Shown here piece after piece: positions 18,222 through 27,050 of a stretch of 40,000 bases of DNA. The notes below the pieces were generated by a model that was given only the letters and a program-made list of their open reading frames with translations, had not been told where the DNA came from and ran no database searches. The position numbers and the translations under genes are program-made. Origin of the DNA: Chlorobium sp. (lineage in GTDB: Bacteria; Bacteroidota; Chlorobiia; Chlorobiales; Chlorobiaceae); contig SZXW01000009.1 in the NCBI GenBank assembly GCA_005862285.1, positions 1-40,000 on the forward strand. Reading direction: 5' to 3'. The first letter of the stretch is position 1, and the number at the start of each line of letters is the position of its first letter.

Positions 18222-19247
18222 ATGCAAAAAGCGCTCCGCCGCATTTTTTTCTTTTTCGGAACAGCTTTACTGCTCACCCCCGGCATACAGGCATCCGCAA
18301 AGCCGAAAGACTCACTGCTCATTCTGTGGTGGAATGTCGAGAACCTTTTCGATCCTTATAACGACCCGGCGACGGATGACGACGATTTCACTCCGGAAGG
18401 AAAGCTTCAGTGGACCGCCAAGAAACTGCTCCTCAAGCAGATGCGCATCCGACATGTCATCACGGCAGTCAGGGAACATCCTGAAATTGGAAAATATCCC
18501 GACCTGCTCGCATTTGCAGAAGTCGAGAACCGGAAGGTCTTTCTCGAAACCCTCTCCCCGTTACCCGGAATACAGTACAAGGCTGTTTACCATGACTCCC
18601 GGGACCCGAGAGGCATCGAGATCGGGCTTGCCTGGAATCCGGCCACGCTTGTCCCTGCAGGCTCCAGGGCCTATTCCGTACCCCTTGAAGATAAACCCAC
18701 GAGAAAGATTATCGTTGCCGGATTTTCTGCTTCCGGACGGCCATTCCATGTCATTCTCAACCACTGGCCCTCCCGTTCGTTCGATACCGGATGGACCGAA
18801 CAGAAACGGATTGCCGCGGCCTCGGTCTGCAGACATATCATCGACAGCCTTACCGTGCGAAACCCGAAAGCCGATGTCATCGTGATGGGTGATTTCAACG
18901 ACGAGCCCGGAAACCGGTCGGTAAGAGAGGTGCTCGGTTCATCGTTCGATCCTGAAAAAGTCAGAAGAAGCGGCAACAAACTGCTTTACAACTGCTGGAG
19001 CGGATACAGGGGGATTGGCAGCTATTCGCACAAAAACCGCTGGCAGCGGATCGATCAGATCCTCGTATCGGCCGGTATGCTCGATCATGCAGGGCTTGGA
19101 TTTCCTGAAAACGGATTCCGGTGTTTCTCGTTTTTCCGCATGCTTGACATTACCGGCAAAAAGCCATATCCGACCTACGAAAAAGGACGCTATGCGGGCG
19201 GTTATTCAGACCACCTTCCTCTGCTCCTGAAAGCAGTCATCGAATGA
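18222..19247 (+). CDS. Exported endonuclease/exonuclease/phosphatase (EEP) family protein
   Basis: A signal peptide (MQKALRRIFFFFGTALLLTP, cleavage near QASA-KP) precedes an EEP metal-dependent phosphodiesterase fold. Motifs in order: WWNVENLFD (metal/Asn region), LLAFAEVENRKV (catalytic Glu), HWPSRSFDTGW, VIVMGDFNDEPG (Asp-Asn-Asp), RWQRIDQILVS and YSDHLPLLL (Ser-Asp-His). All catalytic positions appear present. The substrate may be DNA, RNA, a phospholipid or a sugar phosphate; secreted members with WNVENLFD starts are often simply annotated as endonuclease/exonuclease/phosphatase. Its end converges on the histidine kinase gene with 22 nt between the stops. Confidence 0.88.
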   Translation: MQKALRRIFFFFGTALLLTPGIQASAKPKDSLLILWWNVENLFDPYNDPATDDDDFTPEGKLQWTAKKLLLKQMRIRHVITAVREHPEIGKYPDLLAFAEVENRKVFLETLSPLPGIQYKAVYHDSRDPRGIEIGLAWNPATLVPAGSRAYSVPLEDKPTRKIIVAGFSASGRPFHVILNHWPSRSFDTGWTEQKRIAAASVCRHIIDSLTVRNPKADVIVMGDFNDEPGNRSVREVLGSSFDPEKVRRSGNKLLYNCWSGYRGIGSYSHKNRWQRIDQILVSAGMLDHAGLGFPENGFRCFSFFRMLDITGKKPYPTYEKGRYAGGYSDHLPLLLKAVIE

Positions 19248-19269
19248 TATTATTCCGCAGCCAGGCCAG

Positions 19270-20763
19270 TCAGAGGCTTGGAAAAACAAGCGTAAACGTC
19301 GTCCCTTTTTCACTGCTTGCGACAGTGACCCTGATTTTCTGAAGATCTGCAAGTTTTTTCACGATAGAAAGACCGAGCCCGAAGCCTCCTGTATTTGAGC
19401 TTCTCGACTGATCGACCCGGTAAAACCGTTCAAAAACCGACTGAAGCTGCTCATCCGGAATGCCTATACCCTCGTCGGAAATATGGCATGCCACCATGTT
19501 CGACTTCCTTTCCATGCGAATGGTAACCATTGATCCTGATGGGGAATATTTCACGGCATTCGAAATGATGTTTTCAAGGATCATTTCCAGCATGGAAGAG
19601 TCTGCCGCAACCCTTACATCATCGAGCTTCTGCAGCCTGAACATAATCTCCTTTTCATCTGCCAAGGGCTTCATTCTCTCGACTACATCATCGATTCGAA
19701 GGGAGAGCTGAACCGATTCGATATGCGAATGCATGCTGTCGCTCTCGAAGCGGGCCAGCATGAGAAGCTGGTCTATCAACTGTGCCATGCGGTTCAGTTC
19801 AACAAGACAGAACTTCACCTTTGATTCATAATATTCCCTTTCCCTCGGTTTACGTATCAATACCTCAAGATGCCCTTTGACGACGGAAAGAGGCGTTTTA
19901 AGCTCGTGCGAGGCATCGGCCGTAAACTGTTTTTCGCGCAGAAAGGCATCCTGCATACGATCAAGCAGTGAGTTGATCGTTGCCGAAAGACGATACAGTT
20001 CATCCCGGTGACGCGGCATCATGATGCGCTGATCGAGGTTTGTCTGGCTGATCTGCTCCGCCGTGGCGATAACCCTGTCTATCGGCATGATGCTTTTGCC
20101 GGCTATCAATCTTGTCAGAATGAACAGCGTGAGAATGATGAGCGGAAATGAAAGAAAGAGAACATTCTGGAGATCATAGAGAACAATGATGGCATTCTTC
20201 ATGGGAACAGCCACGATCATATAACCGTTGACAAGGCCTTTCGAGTCTTTCAATGGAACCTGAACCTGACGGATAGTCGAACCGGCCAGCCTGCTGTTGA
20301 AAAAACAGGTTTCCGTCTGGCCTGAACGGAAAACAAGTGTATATCTTAAAAGATTTTCAGTTTTTCGATATACACTGCCATGGTGATCGACAAACTGGAT
20401 AAATTCGACATCCACCTTGCCCTGCCCTTTCTCTCCCGGCTTCTCCTTGTCCTCGTTCTCATCATCTTTTTCCTCTCCTTTGTCATCAAAATCGATATTC
20501 CTGAATTGCGAAAGAGAGGCAATACCGTAGTCCTTTACATGAGCATCGTGGAATAGTTCCGAAATCTCGCTCCTGAGTTCCTCATCAAACTGCTGATAAA
20601 CAACCCGTTCAACAAGAAAGTAAATTATGGTAAAAACAACCGCGATGAGAAATGCTGTCGCGACGGTATAATAAAAAGCGATGCGGTTTCGCAGGCTGAA
20701 AATGAAAAACCGTTTCCAGAACGAACGGTTTTCATGTGAATTGTCTTCCGGTTTTCCGGTCAT
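19270..20763 (-). CDS. Two-component sensor histidine kinase (HAMP-HisKA-HATPase)
   Basis: A 497-residue inner-membrane kinase. Transmembrane helix 1 is about residues 28-52 and helix 2 about 198-220, with a sensor segment of about 145 residues outside. HAMP is about 221-275. The phospho-acceptor is His286 in DASHELKTPL. The ATPase domain has NIISNAVKYSPSGS (N box), DEGIGIPDEQ (G1), FERFYRVDQSRSS and GFGLGLSIVKKL (G2). The sensor segment contains a highly acidic run at residues 92-116 (DFDDKGEEKDDENEDKEKPG and beyond), which could bind cations; this is inference. It overlaps the response regulator upstream by 4 nt. The domain arrangement resembles CusS/QseC-type kinases. Confidence 0.94.
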   Translation of the reverse strand: MTGKPEDNSHENRSFWKRFFIFSLRNRIAFYYTVATAFLIAVVFTIIYFLVERVVYQQFDEELRSEISELFHDAHVKDYGIASLSQFRNIDFDDKGEEKDDENEDKEKPGEKGQGKVDVEFIQFVDHHGSVYRKTENLLRYTLVFRSGQTETCFFNSRLAGSTIRQVQVPLKDSKGLVNGYMIVAVPMKNAIIVLYDLQNVLFLSFPLIILTLFILTRLIAGKSIMPIDRVIATAEQISQTNLDQRIMMPRHRDELYRLSATINSLLDRMQDAFLREKQFTADASHELKTPLSVVKGHLEVLIRKPREREYYESKVKFCLVELNRMAQLIDQLLMLARFESDSMHSHIESVQLSLRIDDVVERMKPLADEKEIMFRLQKLDDVRVAADSSMLEMILENIISNAVKYSPSGSMVTIRMERKSNMVACHISDEGIGIPDEQLQSVFERFYRVDQSRSSNTGGFGLGLSIVKKLADLQKIRVTVASSEKGTTFTLVFPSL

Positions 20764-21437
20764 ACCGGTTCCGGTTCACGAATGATATAGCCTACGCCAC
20801 GGATAGTTTGAATGACGTTATGGCAGCCGGCTGCTTCGAGCTTTTTGCGGAGGAACGTGATATAGACATCGATTACCGATGTATCGGAATCGAAATGGAT
20901 ATCCCATACATGCTCGATTATACGGCTTCTCGTACACACCTTGTCCTTGCTGCGCATCAGATACTCGAGAAGTGAAAACTCCTTCGGGGTCAGTGTGATT
21001 TCACTTCCGTTGCAGAAGACCTGATGGGTCGCAGGATTGATATGCACCTTTCCGGCACGTAACGAATCATCACCATTGTTCCTGTTTCTCAACTGGACCC
21101 TGATGCGGGCAAGAAGCTCCTCGAACTCGAATGGTTTCTTGATATAGTCATTCGCACCGGCATCAAGTCCGAAGACAACGTCATCGAGAGTATCTTTGGC
21201 TGTAAGAAAAAGGATCGGCACGGTACTTCCTGATTTGCGGACCTGCCTGCAAACCTCGATTCCGCTCAGCACAGGGATCATCCAGTCTATAATGAGCACG
21301 TCATACTCATTGGTCATGGCGAGATCGAGACCTTTTTTGCCATCGCCTGCAACGTCGACGGCAAAATATTCCTCTTCAAGCCCCTCCTTGAGAAAACCGG
21401 CAATACCGGGTTCATCTTCAATAACAAGAAGTCTCAT
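20760..21437 (-). CDS. OmpR-family response regulator
   Basis: A 225-residue transcription regulator. The receiver domain has acidic residues in VIEDEPG, the phospho-acceptor Asp51 (LIIDWMIP), Thr79 (LFLTAKD) and Lys101 (IKKPFEF). The C-terminal winged helix of the OmpR/PhoB type includes LTPKEFSLLEYLMRSKDKV, the recognition region VIDVYITFLRKKLE and the closing IQTIRGVGYIIRE. It is first in a two-gene operon with the kinase (4-nt overlap). A 421-nt gap upstream must contain its promoter. Confidence 0.95.
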   Translation of the reverse strand: MRLLVIEDEPGIAGFLKEGLEEEYFAVDVAGDGKKGLDLAMTNEYDVLIIDWMIPVLSGIEVCRQVRKSGSTVPILFLTAKDTLDDVVFGLDAGANDYIKKPFEFEELLARIRVQLRNRNNGDDSLRAGKVHINPATHQVFCNGSEITLTPKEFSLLEYLMRSKDKVCTRSRIIEHVWDIHFDSDTSVIDVYITFLRKKLEAAGCHNVIQTIRGVGYIIREPEPV

Positions 21438-21858
21438 AAGTTGATATCATTCATGTTAATCACGATCTCTATAACCGCTTTTCGCTCGGGCTGCCGGTGG
21501 CGTATGCCGGGATAGTATCGATGATTTCATTGTAATAAAAAGATAATTGTTTAATTACAGATGCAGTAATTTCATAGATAAAACCATCGTTCAAACCTGA
21601 CCATTTTAAAGATTCACAGATTCCGCATCTCTTGCCTTTGCCCGTAACAGAATTATTCTCACTGCATCCGCTTTAAAAAAAGCTTCCTTTTTGAGAAATC
21701 CTTACCAATCACTGATAAAGTAGCATGACGATTCTTAAAGAAAGCTGAGAGTAACCTTAAAATTTCCTTAAAAAACCTTTTTTTCGTCGAATACACAGAT
21801 TAGGCGCTGGTACCCCTTCGGCAGGTAAATAAAGGCTCCGGATAAACCGGAACACCCC
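21438..21858. other. Intergenic region between the two-component operon and the SMR gene
   Basis: No gene is visible in these 421 nt. The DNA is AT-rich, with repeated CTTAAAA elements (about 21735-21775) and A/T runs. As the regulator gene is transcribed away from here, its promoter should lie in the left part. The SMR gene ends at the right. No clear sigma-70 box or terminator can be claimed. Confidence 0.5.
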
Positions 21859-22176
21859 TTACCGAGAACTGATCCTGAGCCCGAACACTCCGATCACGAT
21901 CATCAGCAAGAACAATATCCTCATGACATCTTTCGATTCCCCGAACCAGAGCATCCCGACGATCACGACTCCCGCTGTGCCGATCCCGGTCCATACACCA
22001 TATGCCGTCCCCATCGGGATCTGCTTCATCGACTGGGATAGTAAAAACATACTTATCACCATAAAAAGTACCGTAAGAACGGCAGGAAGTAATTTTGTAA
22101 AACCAGAGGAATAGTTGAGAGCGATAACCCATCCGCATTCGAACAACCCGGCAACAATCAGGATCAACCAAGGCAT
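21859..22176 (-). CDS. SMR-family exporter, SugE/Gdx type
   Basis: A 105-residue, four-helix small multidrug resistance protein. The essential helix 1 glutamate is in AGLFECGWVIALNYS. KQIPMGTAYGVWTGIGTAGVVIVG is the hallmark of the family, and the C-terminus FLLMIVIGVFGLRISS is standard. The overall pattern (N-x-S-S-G-F-T-K-L-L-P-A-V after helix 1) is closer to SugE/Gdx proteins, which export guanidinium, than to EmrE. It works as an antiparallel dimer in the inner membrane. I looked for a guanidine riboswitch upstream and saw none. It stands alone. Confidence 0.9.
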   Translation of the reverse strand: MPWLILIVAGLFECGWVIALNYSSGFTKLLPAVLTVLFMVISMFLLSQSMKQIPMGTAYGVWTGIGTAGVVIVGMLWFGESKDVMRILFLLMIVIGVFGLRISSR

Positions 22177-22639
22177 ATCTGTCTCCGATAAAAGAATTGA
22201 AAGGAAAAAGATCGATCATTATCAATGTAAACTTTCCGAATGAATCACCGGAAAACCTCCCGATAAAACATTTGCTGAATTCAGGATAATCAGGAAAAAC
22301 CATTATCCGGTTTGGATTAGCGGGAAATGCCGGAACAAATCCGGTGAACGACAGAAAATCTTTTCGATGACAGTATCTGCACTACAATACCGAAACAAAT
22401 TTGCCCTTCCCTGTCTATCGGCAATGACGGGCAGGAACACGATACCTGTGAAAAAAGGAACATTGCATGCATGTAACGAGACAAATGCACAGGAATACGT
22501 AAATTCTCTATATTCTTTAAACGCATACAGAGCTTGCCGCTGGTTTTGAAAAAGAACTGAATTATCGTTTGTATAATATTTTCCGCGATTACCAGCAAAC
22601 AGCAGGCCCAGATGAATGATAACCGCCACAAAAGTATCT
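22177..22639. other. Intergenic region between divergent SMR and exported-protein genes
   Basis: There is no convincing gene in 463 nt; the short frames here have no family features. A TATAAT lies at 22572-22577, in front of the rightward gene, with a TTGAAA at 22546-22551, but the 20-nt spacing is too long for a standard sigma-70 promoter, so this is weak. Nothing else is recognisable. Confidence 0.4.
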
Positions 22640-23305
22640 ATGAGAAAAAACAGTGTCAGCTTATTCGTTTTCGCACTCATGTTCCTTTTTTCATGCTTGA
22701 CTGCCGGCATTGCCACGGGGATCGGGCCGGTTACGGAAGGACGCATAAAGGAAAATGTCTATACAGCCAAAAACAACATGTTCTCTATAGCTGTTCCGCA
22801 CAAACAGGGAACGTATGAATATGCCTGTATGGCGGTAAAAGAAGAGTTCCGCGGCAAGGATGGCGCTTATGTAAGTTTCGGACCAGCAGCGTTTAACCAG
22901 GGCATCTACAGGATAGGACTTTATCGTATCAACGACACAGCGGGACTCGATGCCGTTGCGACAAAACTTGTGGAAAATTACAAAAAGCAGCTGGAAGCAA
23001 GTTACGGAACGACACTGAAGATTCTGCAATCGGACGTCAGCGATACCATCAACGGAAAAAATACTCGGTACTGGAAACTCTCGCAGGAAACACCTGTCGG
23101 CGTGACATTCAACGATTCAAAACCGGAAATTCTGAATGTCACAAACATCCACGAAGTTTTCGTTATTGATTTCGGTAGCTTGAAAGCCCTTGTATGGGTC
23201 CAGTTGCCCGACCGGGATCAACCGACCCCTTCATTAACAGCTACATCCAACCTTTCACCCGGCATAGCGGCAAGAACTTTTGCAGAATCACTGATCGTTT
23301 ATTGA
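22640..23305 (+). CDS. Exported protein of unknown function
   Basis: A 221-residue protein with an N-terminal export signal (MRKNSVSLFVFALMFLFSCL followed by TAGIATG). The LFSC could be a weak lipobox, so it may be a lipoprotein, but Phe at -2 is unusual. The mature part has a YTAKNNMFSIAVP start, an AYVSFGPA segment, and YWKLSQETPVGVTFND. It has a beta-rich look with no known catalytic motif. An in-frame ATG at 22616 would put eight extra residues before the signal, so I chose 22640. Both neighbours run leftward, so it is a single-gene unit. No family recognised. Confidence 0.7.
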   Translation: MRKNSVSLFVFALMFLFSCLTAGIATGIGPVTEGRIKENVYTAKNNMFSIAVPHKQGTYEYACMAVKEEFRGKDGAYVSFGPAAFNQGIYRIGLYRINDTAGLDAVATKLVENYKKQLEASYGTTLKILQSDVSDTINGKNTRYWKLSQETPVGVTFNDSKPEILNVTNIHEVFVIDFGSLKALVWVQLPDRDQPTPSLTATSNLSPGIAARTFAESLIVY

Positions 23306-23354
23306 GCTTGGAGAAGTAAAATATCGCTTTCAACACCTCTCAAACCCGGCCTGC

Positions 23355-23792
23355 TCAATGTACCAGGGCGAACTCGCCTTCGAATGTCACCGCAGGTTTT
23401 CCCTCGATTTCGATTACCGAACGGAGTTTTAGCCTTGCTTTGCCCTTCGTGTGGTAAACATCGAGAAATCCCTGGTAAAGCTCTTCGGAAGGCATCGAAC
23501 CGGAAGCGATGATATCACCTGTCACAGGGCTGAGGTACTCAACACACCCTTTCCCGATAACAATATTCCCCGTCACTCCTTCCTCACGCAGTCTGAGAAA
23601 AAGCAATCCCCAGCATGAAAGCACGCAGGCGATGTAAAGGCTGCCGCCGAATGCTGTGCCGAGATGGTTGAAATTATTGGCAAGCGGAGCAAGTATCGTG
23701 AGTTCCCGGCCGTTATAGTTTTCGACAGTAATGCCCATAGCCTGCGTCAGCGGAATGGCCCTGGTGAGTATATCCTGCAGTTTTTTTTCCAT
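23355..23792 (-). CDS. Hotdog-fold thioesterase (YiiD C-terminal type)
   Basis: Starting at ATG 23792 (MEKKLQDILTRAIPLTQAMG) this is a 145-residue hotdog protein. The pattern LAPLANNFNHLGTAFGGSLY, with Asn-x-x-Gly-Thr-x-Phe-Gly-Gly, is typical of the YiiD_C thioesterase domain and close to PaaI-like hotdogs. VTFEGEFALVH closes the domain. The frame stays open to an ATG at 23861, but those extra residues are unlike the family and the 23792 ATG has a short AGG ahead. Such proteins hydrolyse acyl-thioesters; the acyl group is unknown. It converges with the exported-protein gene to its left. Confidence 0.82.
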   Translation of the reverse strand: MEKKLQDILTRAIPLTQAMGITVENYNGRELTILAPLANNFNHLGTAFGGSLYIACVLSCWGLLFLRLREEGVTGNIVIGKGCVEYLSPVTGDIIASGSMPSEELYQGFLDVYHTKGKARLKLRSVIEIEGKPAVTFEGEFALVH

Positions 23793-24164
23793 AGCCTGTT
23801 TCAGTTGATATCCTATATGCATGAGCTTGACAAACCAGACTGGTTTCAAAGCAACACGCATTCCTGCTGCAACATACGGTTTTCGATCAAAAGAAGCATT
23901 ACGGATTGCAGCACAGGCTGAATAGTATAAAGGGGGATCTTGACGAAATGAATACCTTCAGGACAATTCGACTGCTTCGGGTCAGAGCGCCGGACAAGCT
24001 TCAATTCCGGTAAATGAATCAAATCGCTCTAACAGGTCGGAAAAAAACGTTATTGATATAGATTTCCAGGTACACATATTGACTTTCCTGTATTTTATAA
24101 ACAGAAAGGAATTGAGTATTTTCAGAAATAAAACAGTGAAATAAATACAAATCGGGAAACTATC
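23793..24164. other. Intergenic region upstream of Nif11 precursor A
   Basis: 372 nt without a gene. An interrupted inverted repeat, TTTCCTGT ... ACAGAAAGGA (about 24084-24110), lies 55-80 nt before the precursor start and might be an operator. A TTGACT at 24079-24084 could be a -35 box but has no -10 at the right distance. Confidence 0.35.
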
Positions 24165-24419
24165 ATGTCTATAGACCAGGCAAAGGCGTTTCTGAAAGAA
24201 TTGAACATAAATTCAGAGCTGAAGCAAAAGCTGTTATCCTGTTCCACTGCTGAAGCACGAATGAAATGCGCCAGGGAATCCGGCTTCGAGTTTACAGCTG
24301 AAGAGATTGACAACGCGCGCTCCGAATTATTCGACGATGAGCTCGATACCGTTTCCGGAGGGGGGAGTTGCTGCGGACATACATGCGAAAACGATGAGGA
24401 TTCTTGTTACGACCTATAA
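24165..24419 (+). CDS. Nif11-type RiPP precursor peptide A
   Basis: An 84-residue precursor of a ribosomally made, modified peptide. Residues 1-66 are a Nif11-family leader (MSIDQAKAFLKEL, then ARESGFEFTAEEID) ending in the double-glycine cleavage site DTVSGG. The remaining 18 residues are the core, GSCCGHTCENDEDSCYDL, with four Cys (69, 70, 74, 81) among acidic residues. About 79% of the leader is identical to precursor B at 32586, whereas the core differs except for CGxxCE. The ribosome site is poor (GGGA at a long distance). Only a broken maturase lies downstream, so modification would need the enzyme at 33192 acting in trans. The product type (thioether, other) is not known. Confidence 0.88.
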   Translation: MSIDQAKAFLKELNINSELKQKLLSCSTAEARMKCARESGFEFTAEEIDNARSELFDDELDTVSGGGSCCGHTCENDEDSCYDL

Positions 24420-24463
24420 AACTCATGCATTCACGGAGTATGCCTGTCAAGCATCTTCCCGTC

Positions 24464-24668
24464 ATGCGTTATCATCATGCGTTGCATTCCTTCTCTTTTC
24501 AGCCGGCAGGATTTTGCCATCAATTCAAGCTCAATAATCGCTTCACTGATCTTTATGGAGAGTGCTGTGTTTCTGCGTGGAGATCCGAATCCGCAGGTTA
24601 TTGAAACCCTTTCTGACGCCGTGAAAGCGGAATTTAAAAATCTTCAGCTGACGAGAAAAAGACAAGGA
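24464..24668 (+). pseudogene. Truncated, frameshifted radical SAM maturase remnant
   Basis: After precursor A, the frame starting at ATG 24464 reads MRYHHALHSFSF, matching the start of the intact maturase (MSGNDTLHGFSF). About one base too many near 24500 shifts the frame, and the homology continues as FAINSSSIIASLIFMESAVF and VIETLSDAVKAEFKNLQ, matching FAINANTMIASRICSESASY and AYDALSETAKSELDALYQ of the intact enzyme. Homology ends after roughly 68 codons, before any Fe-S cysteine, and the duplicated exported-protein pseudogene begins about 55 nt further on. It cannot make an active enzyme. Confidence 0.85.
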
Positions 24669-24722
24669 TGCTCTTTTTTCTCTCTCTCTTGTATTGCTCC
24701 AGTCTATGAATATCTCAATGCT

Positions 24723-25262
24723 TCACATCGAGACAGGACACTTCACCTGATGCGGTATTGTTCCCCGTATTGCAATCCTCGCCGAACTTGTAGGGCGAGC
24801 CGTCCTGCCTGATCACGCGCAGATTGAAAAGTCGTTTGGCATTGGGTGCTGCAACAGCTGGAGTCCATCCACCGAAATCGGGGTTCTGGAAAGAGGAGTT
24901 AACCGCAAATGACTCAAGGCCTTGAGTGTTGTAAAAGGCTTGGAGACCATGACGTCCGATACTCCGGTCATCATGTAGGAATATTTCGGCGCATAGGCCA
25001 GGTTCATGATCAGCTCCGCAACGGAAGCCGTATTGAAGTTCCCTTTGCCAATATTGGTCATAGTACCGGAGATGGTAACAAGGCCGTTAGTCCCCTTGGT
25101 CAGCGTCAGGTTTGCCTTGATGTCGGCACACAGCTTTGCATTGATAATCTGTAAATCCTTCTGGAGAATGTTTTATGCAGGTTCTGCCTGTAAAGCCTCG
25201 TTAGACATCAGCAGGACAAACCCGTACAGAAATAACATCGATATGAGTTTGGATGGTTTCAT
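24723..25262 (-). pseudogene. Broken copy of the exported Ig-like protein at 30793-31335
   Basis: The minus strand from ATG 25262 reads MKPSKLISMLFLYGFVLL, then SNEALQAEPA and a TAA stop. Beyond the stop the same frame continues as DLQIINAKLCADIKANLTLT, which is the sequence of the intact paralogue. A one-base deletion at about 24934 (CTCAAGGCC where the intact gene has CTCACCGGCC) then shifts the frame after TTLKA. The middle 210 bp are about 96% identical to the intact gene (8 differences by my count), but the signal-peptide part is much more diverged. It is convergent with the maturase remnant. Confidence 0.92.
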
Positions 25263-25445
25263 GAATTTCTCACGGGTTGCATTGAGAATACGGTTTACAT
25301 TTCAGCCTGCAAATGACATAAAAAAGGAAGCGCTTATAGTCACACTCTACTCTTATATTGTTTCAGACGGCTTCTTTTCTCCCTGGTAAGGTGGAGGATA
25401 AAAGCCGGATATATAATAAGAAAACGCAACCAGTCGGGAAAAGCG

Positions 25446-26081
25446 ATGTTTCACCATTACTGTGAAAGGCATGGACTGGGACTTTTGGACGAGCCCCTGA
25501 ACCTCACGACCAATATATCTTTCTTCCTTGCTGCGGCGGCGGCTGCACATCTCATGAAAAAGCACGGCAGGCTGAACTCCGGCAATGCAATACTTGTCAT
25601 CCTGATGATACTCATTGGAACCGGAAGTACTCTCTACCATTCGTTTGCATCAAAATGGGCTGAAGTTTCGGACGTTGTTCCCATTTTTCTGTACCAAATC
25701 GCTTTTTTATGGCTTTATTGTCAAAAAATTATAAAACTGACGCAGGTTTACAGCTTCCTGGGAATTTTCCTTTTTATAGCCATCAATGTTTTCTCCTGTA
25801 ATTTCCAATCTGTCCTCAACGGGTCAATCATGTATTTTCCCGCATTTATTGTAGTTTTCTCTCTCGGGGTATACCACCTGATGCATCAACAGATCGAGCG
25901 CCTGGCCATCCTTGCTGCCTCTCTTGTATTTTCTCTCTCCCTTTTATTCCGCACAATAGACCTCTACATTTGCCCTTTGTGGCCTCTCGGGACACATTTT
26001 ATTTGGCACATCTTGAACGGCCTTCTATTATACCTGACAACAAGGGTTATCATACTGGCCGGTAACGAACCTCCTCACTGA
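25446..26081 (+). CDS. Ceramidase-family (CREST) membrane protein
   Basis: A 211-residue membrane protein with about seven hydrophobic segments. Metal-site residues of the alkaline ceramidase/CREST superfamily are visible: GTGSTLYHSFAS (Ser and His) after the second helix, and near the end RTIDLYICPLWPLGTHFIWH, with Asp and the HxxxWH pair. The N-terminus MFHHYCERHGLGLLDEPLNL resembles the usual entry with Glu and Pro-Leu-Asn. Eukaryotic members hydrolyse ceramide and bacterial ones are mostly uncharacterised; the substrate here may be another amide lipid. It sits alone, rightward, in an accessory zone. Confidence 0.85.
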   Translation: MFHHYCERHGLGLLDEPLNLTTNISFFLAAAAAAHLMKKHGRLNSGNAILVILMILIGTGSTLYHSFASKWAEVSDVVPIFLYQIAFLWLYCQKIIKLTQVYSFLGIFLFIAINVFSCNFQSVLNGSIMYFPAFIVVFSLGVYHLMHQQIERLAILAASLVFSLSLLFRTIDLYICPLWPLGTHFIWHILNGLLLYLTTRVIILAGNEPPH

Positions 26082-26200
26082 CCGGTAATCCATGGGGGAA
26101 TTTCTGGAACATGATTCCAGCCCGCAAAGCCATATCTCACGATTGCGAACTCGTCATTAATCGATAAATCAGCCAGTGATTACCCGTTTAGCACCATTCT

Positions 26201-26827
26201 TTAAATGACACCTGCCATAATGGCGAAAAAACCAAGTAACGCGTGAGAAAACGACACGGCAAAAAAATTCATCTCTTTGATATAGGAAACCGACAGAAAG
26301 ACGCCGGCAACGATTGTAAACAGCATTATCATGAAATCATGATAGATGATGTGAACGAAAACAAACGGAATCACAAGAAAAAAAACAGCTGCATATTTGT
26401 TCTCGATACCGCAACGCCTGAGAAGGGCATAGATATAACCTCGATAGATAAATTCCTGGCAGGGAGCTGAAACAAGCATGTAAAAAATGAAAAAAAGCGG
26501 TGCCGGCATGATTCTCCGGCTTGCAAGACCCAGCGTCGGAGCGATTGAAAGCAGCAATAAAAAAAACAGCACGAGAGGAATCTGTATTCTCAATGCCTTT
26601 CCGATATTGCCTGTTTTCATACCCAGTTCTTCAAGGGTGAACCCCTGATGAAAGGCCAGATACATGAAAAGCGCGGCAATAGAAAGAAGAACATAGCTGC
26701 GCCATGCAAATGGCATCAAACCGGAAAAAATCAATCCGGGCAAAAACAGCAGAACTGAAATTGCTGCCATAAGTTGCTTTCTCGTTTTTATGACAAACTC
26801 GTCATATGGATACCTTATCGACCTCAC
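26201..26827 (-). CDS. CPBP family intramembrane metalloprotease homologue
   Basis: A 208-residue polytopic membrane protein of the CAAX protease/bacteriocin-processing (Abi, CPBP) family. Motif 1 appears as APCQEFIYRGYIYALL: the first Glu of the usual EExxxR is Gln, while the second Glu and the Arg are kept. Motif 2 is FVFVHIIYHDF (FxxxH) and motif 3 is SHALLGFFA. Family members cleave prenylated proteins or bacteriocin leaders, or give immunity to bacteriocins. The neighbourhood with two leader-peptide genes makes a role in leader removal or immunity worth testing, but it is more than 2 kb from the nearest precursor and no operon link is visible. Confidence 0.82.
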   Translation of the reverse strand: MRSIRYPYDEFVIKTRKQLMAAISVLLFLPGLIFSGLMPFAWRSYVLLSIAALFMYLAFHQGFTLEELGMKTGNIGKALRIQIPLVLFFLLLLSIAPTLGLASRRIMPAPLFFIFYMLVSAPCQEFIYRGYIYALLRRCGIENKYAAVFFLVIPFVFVHIIYHDFMIMLFTIVAGVFLSVSYIKEMNFFAVSFSHALLGFFAIMAGVI

Positions 26828-27050
26828 CGCATTTTCATTTAATACCTTGAGTAATAATATAGACGCATGGCTTTAAGCCGTAAAAAGTGAAAAACCGTTA
26901 TTAAATAAGAATAATCAATTATCCCGGAGAGTTCCCGATCAGGGATGAATGAACGGTTAACATTCATTTTCCCGGCCATGAATAACTGCAATGTATGCCT
27001 TCGGATTTATGCATGCAGATGTTCCCGCTGCATTTCATGCATTTCCACTT

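Noticed and set aside
21690-21790. Terminator hairpin in the AT-rich gap left of the SMR gene
   Set aside because: A and T runs are present but no stem of useful length pairs.
22177-22330. Guanidine riboswitch ahead of the SugE-type gene
   Set aside because: No paired ACGR-loop hairpins (guanidine-II) or other ykkC-like conserved blocks could be found on the minus strand.
24307-24812. Three overlapping rightward ORFs after precursor A as genes
   Set aside because: They are frame pieces of the maturase remnant and antisense of the duplicated exported-protein pseudogene.
24813-25061. 82-residue leftward ORF as a separate gene
   Set aside because: It is the middle of the broken Ig-like copy, entered by an internal Met after the in-frame stop, and ends in frameshifted residues.
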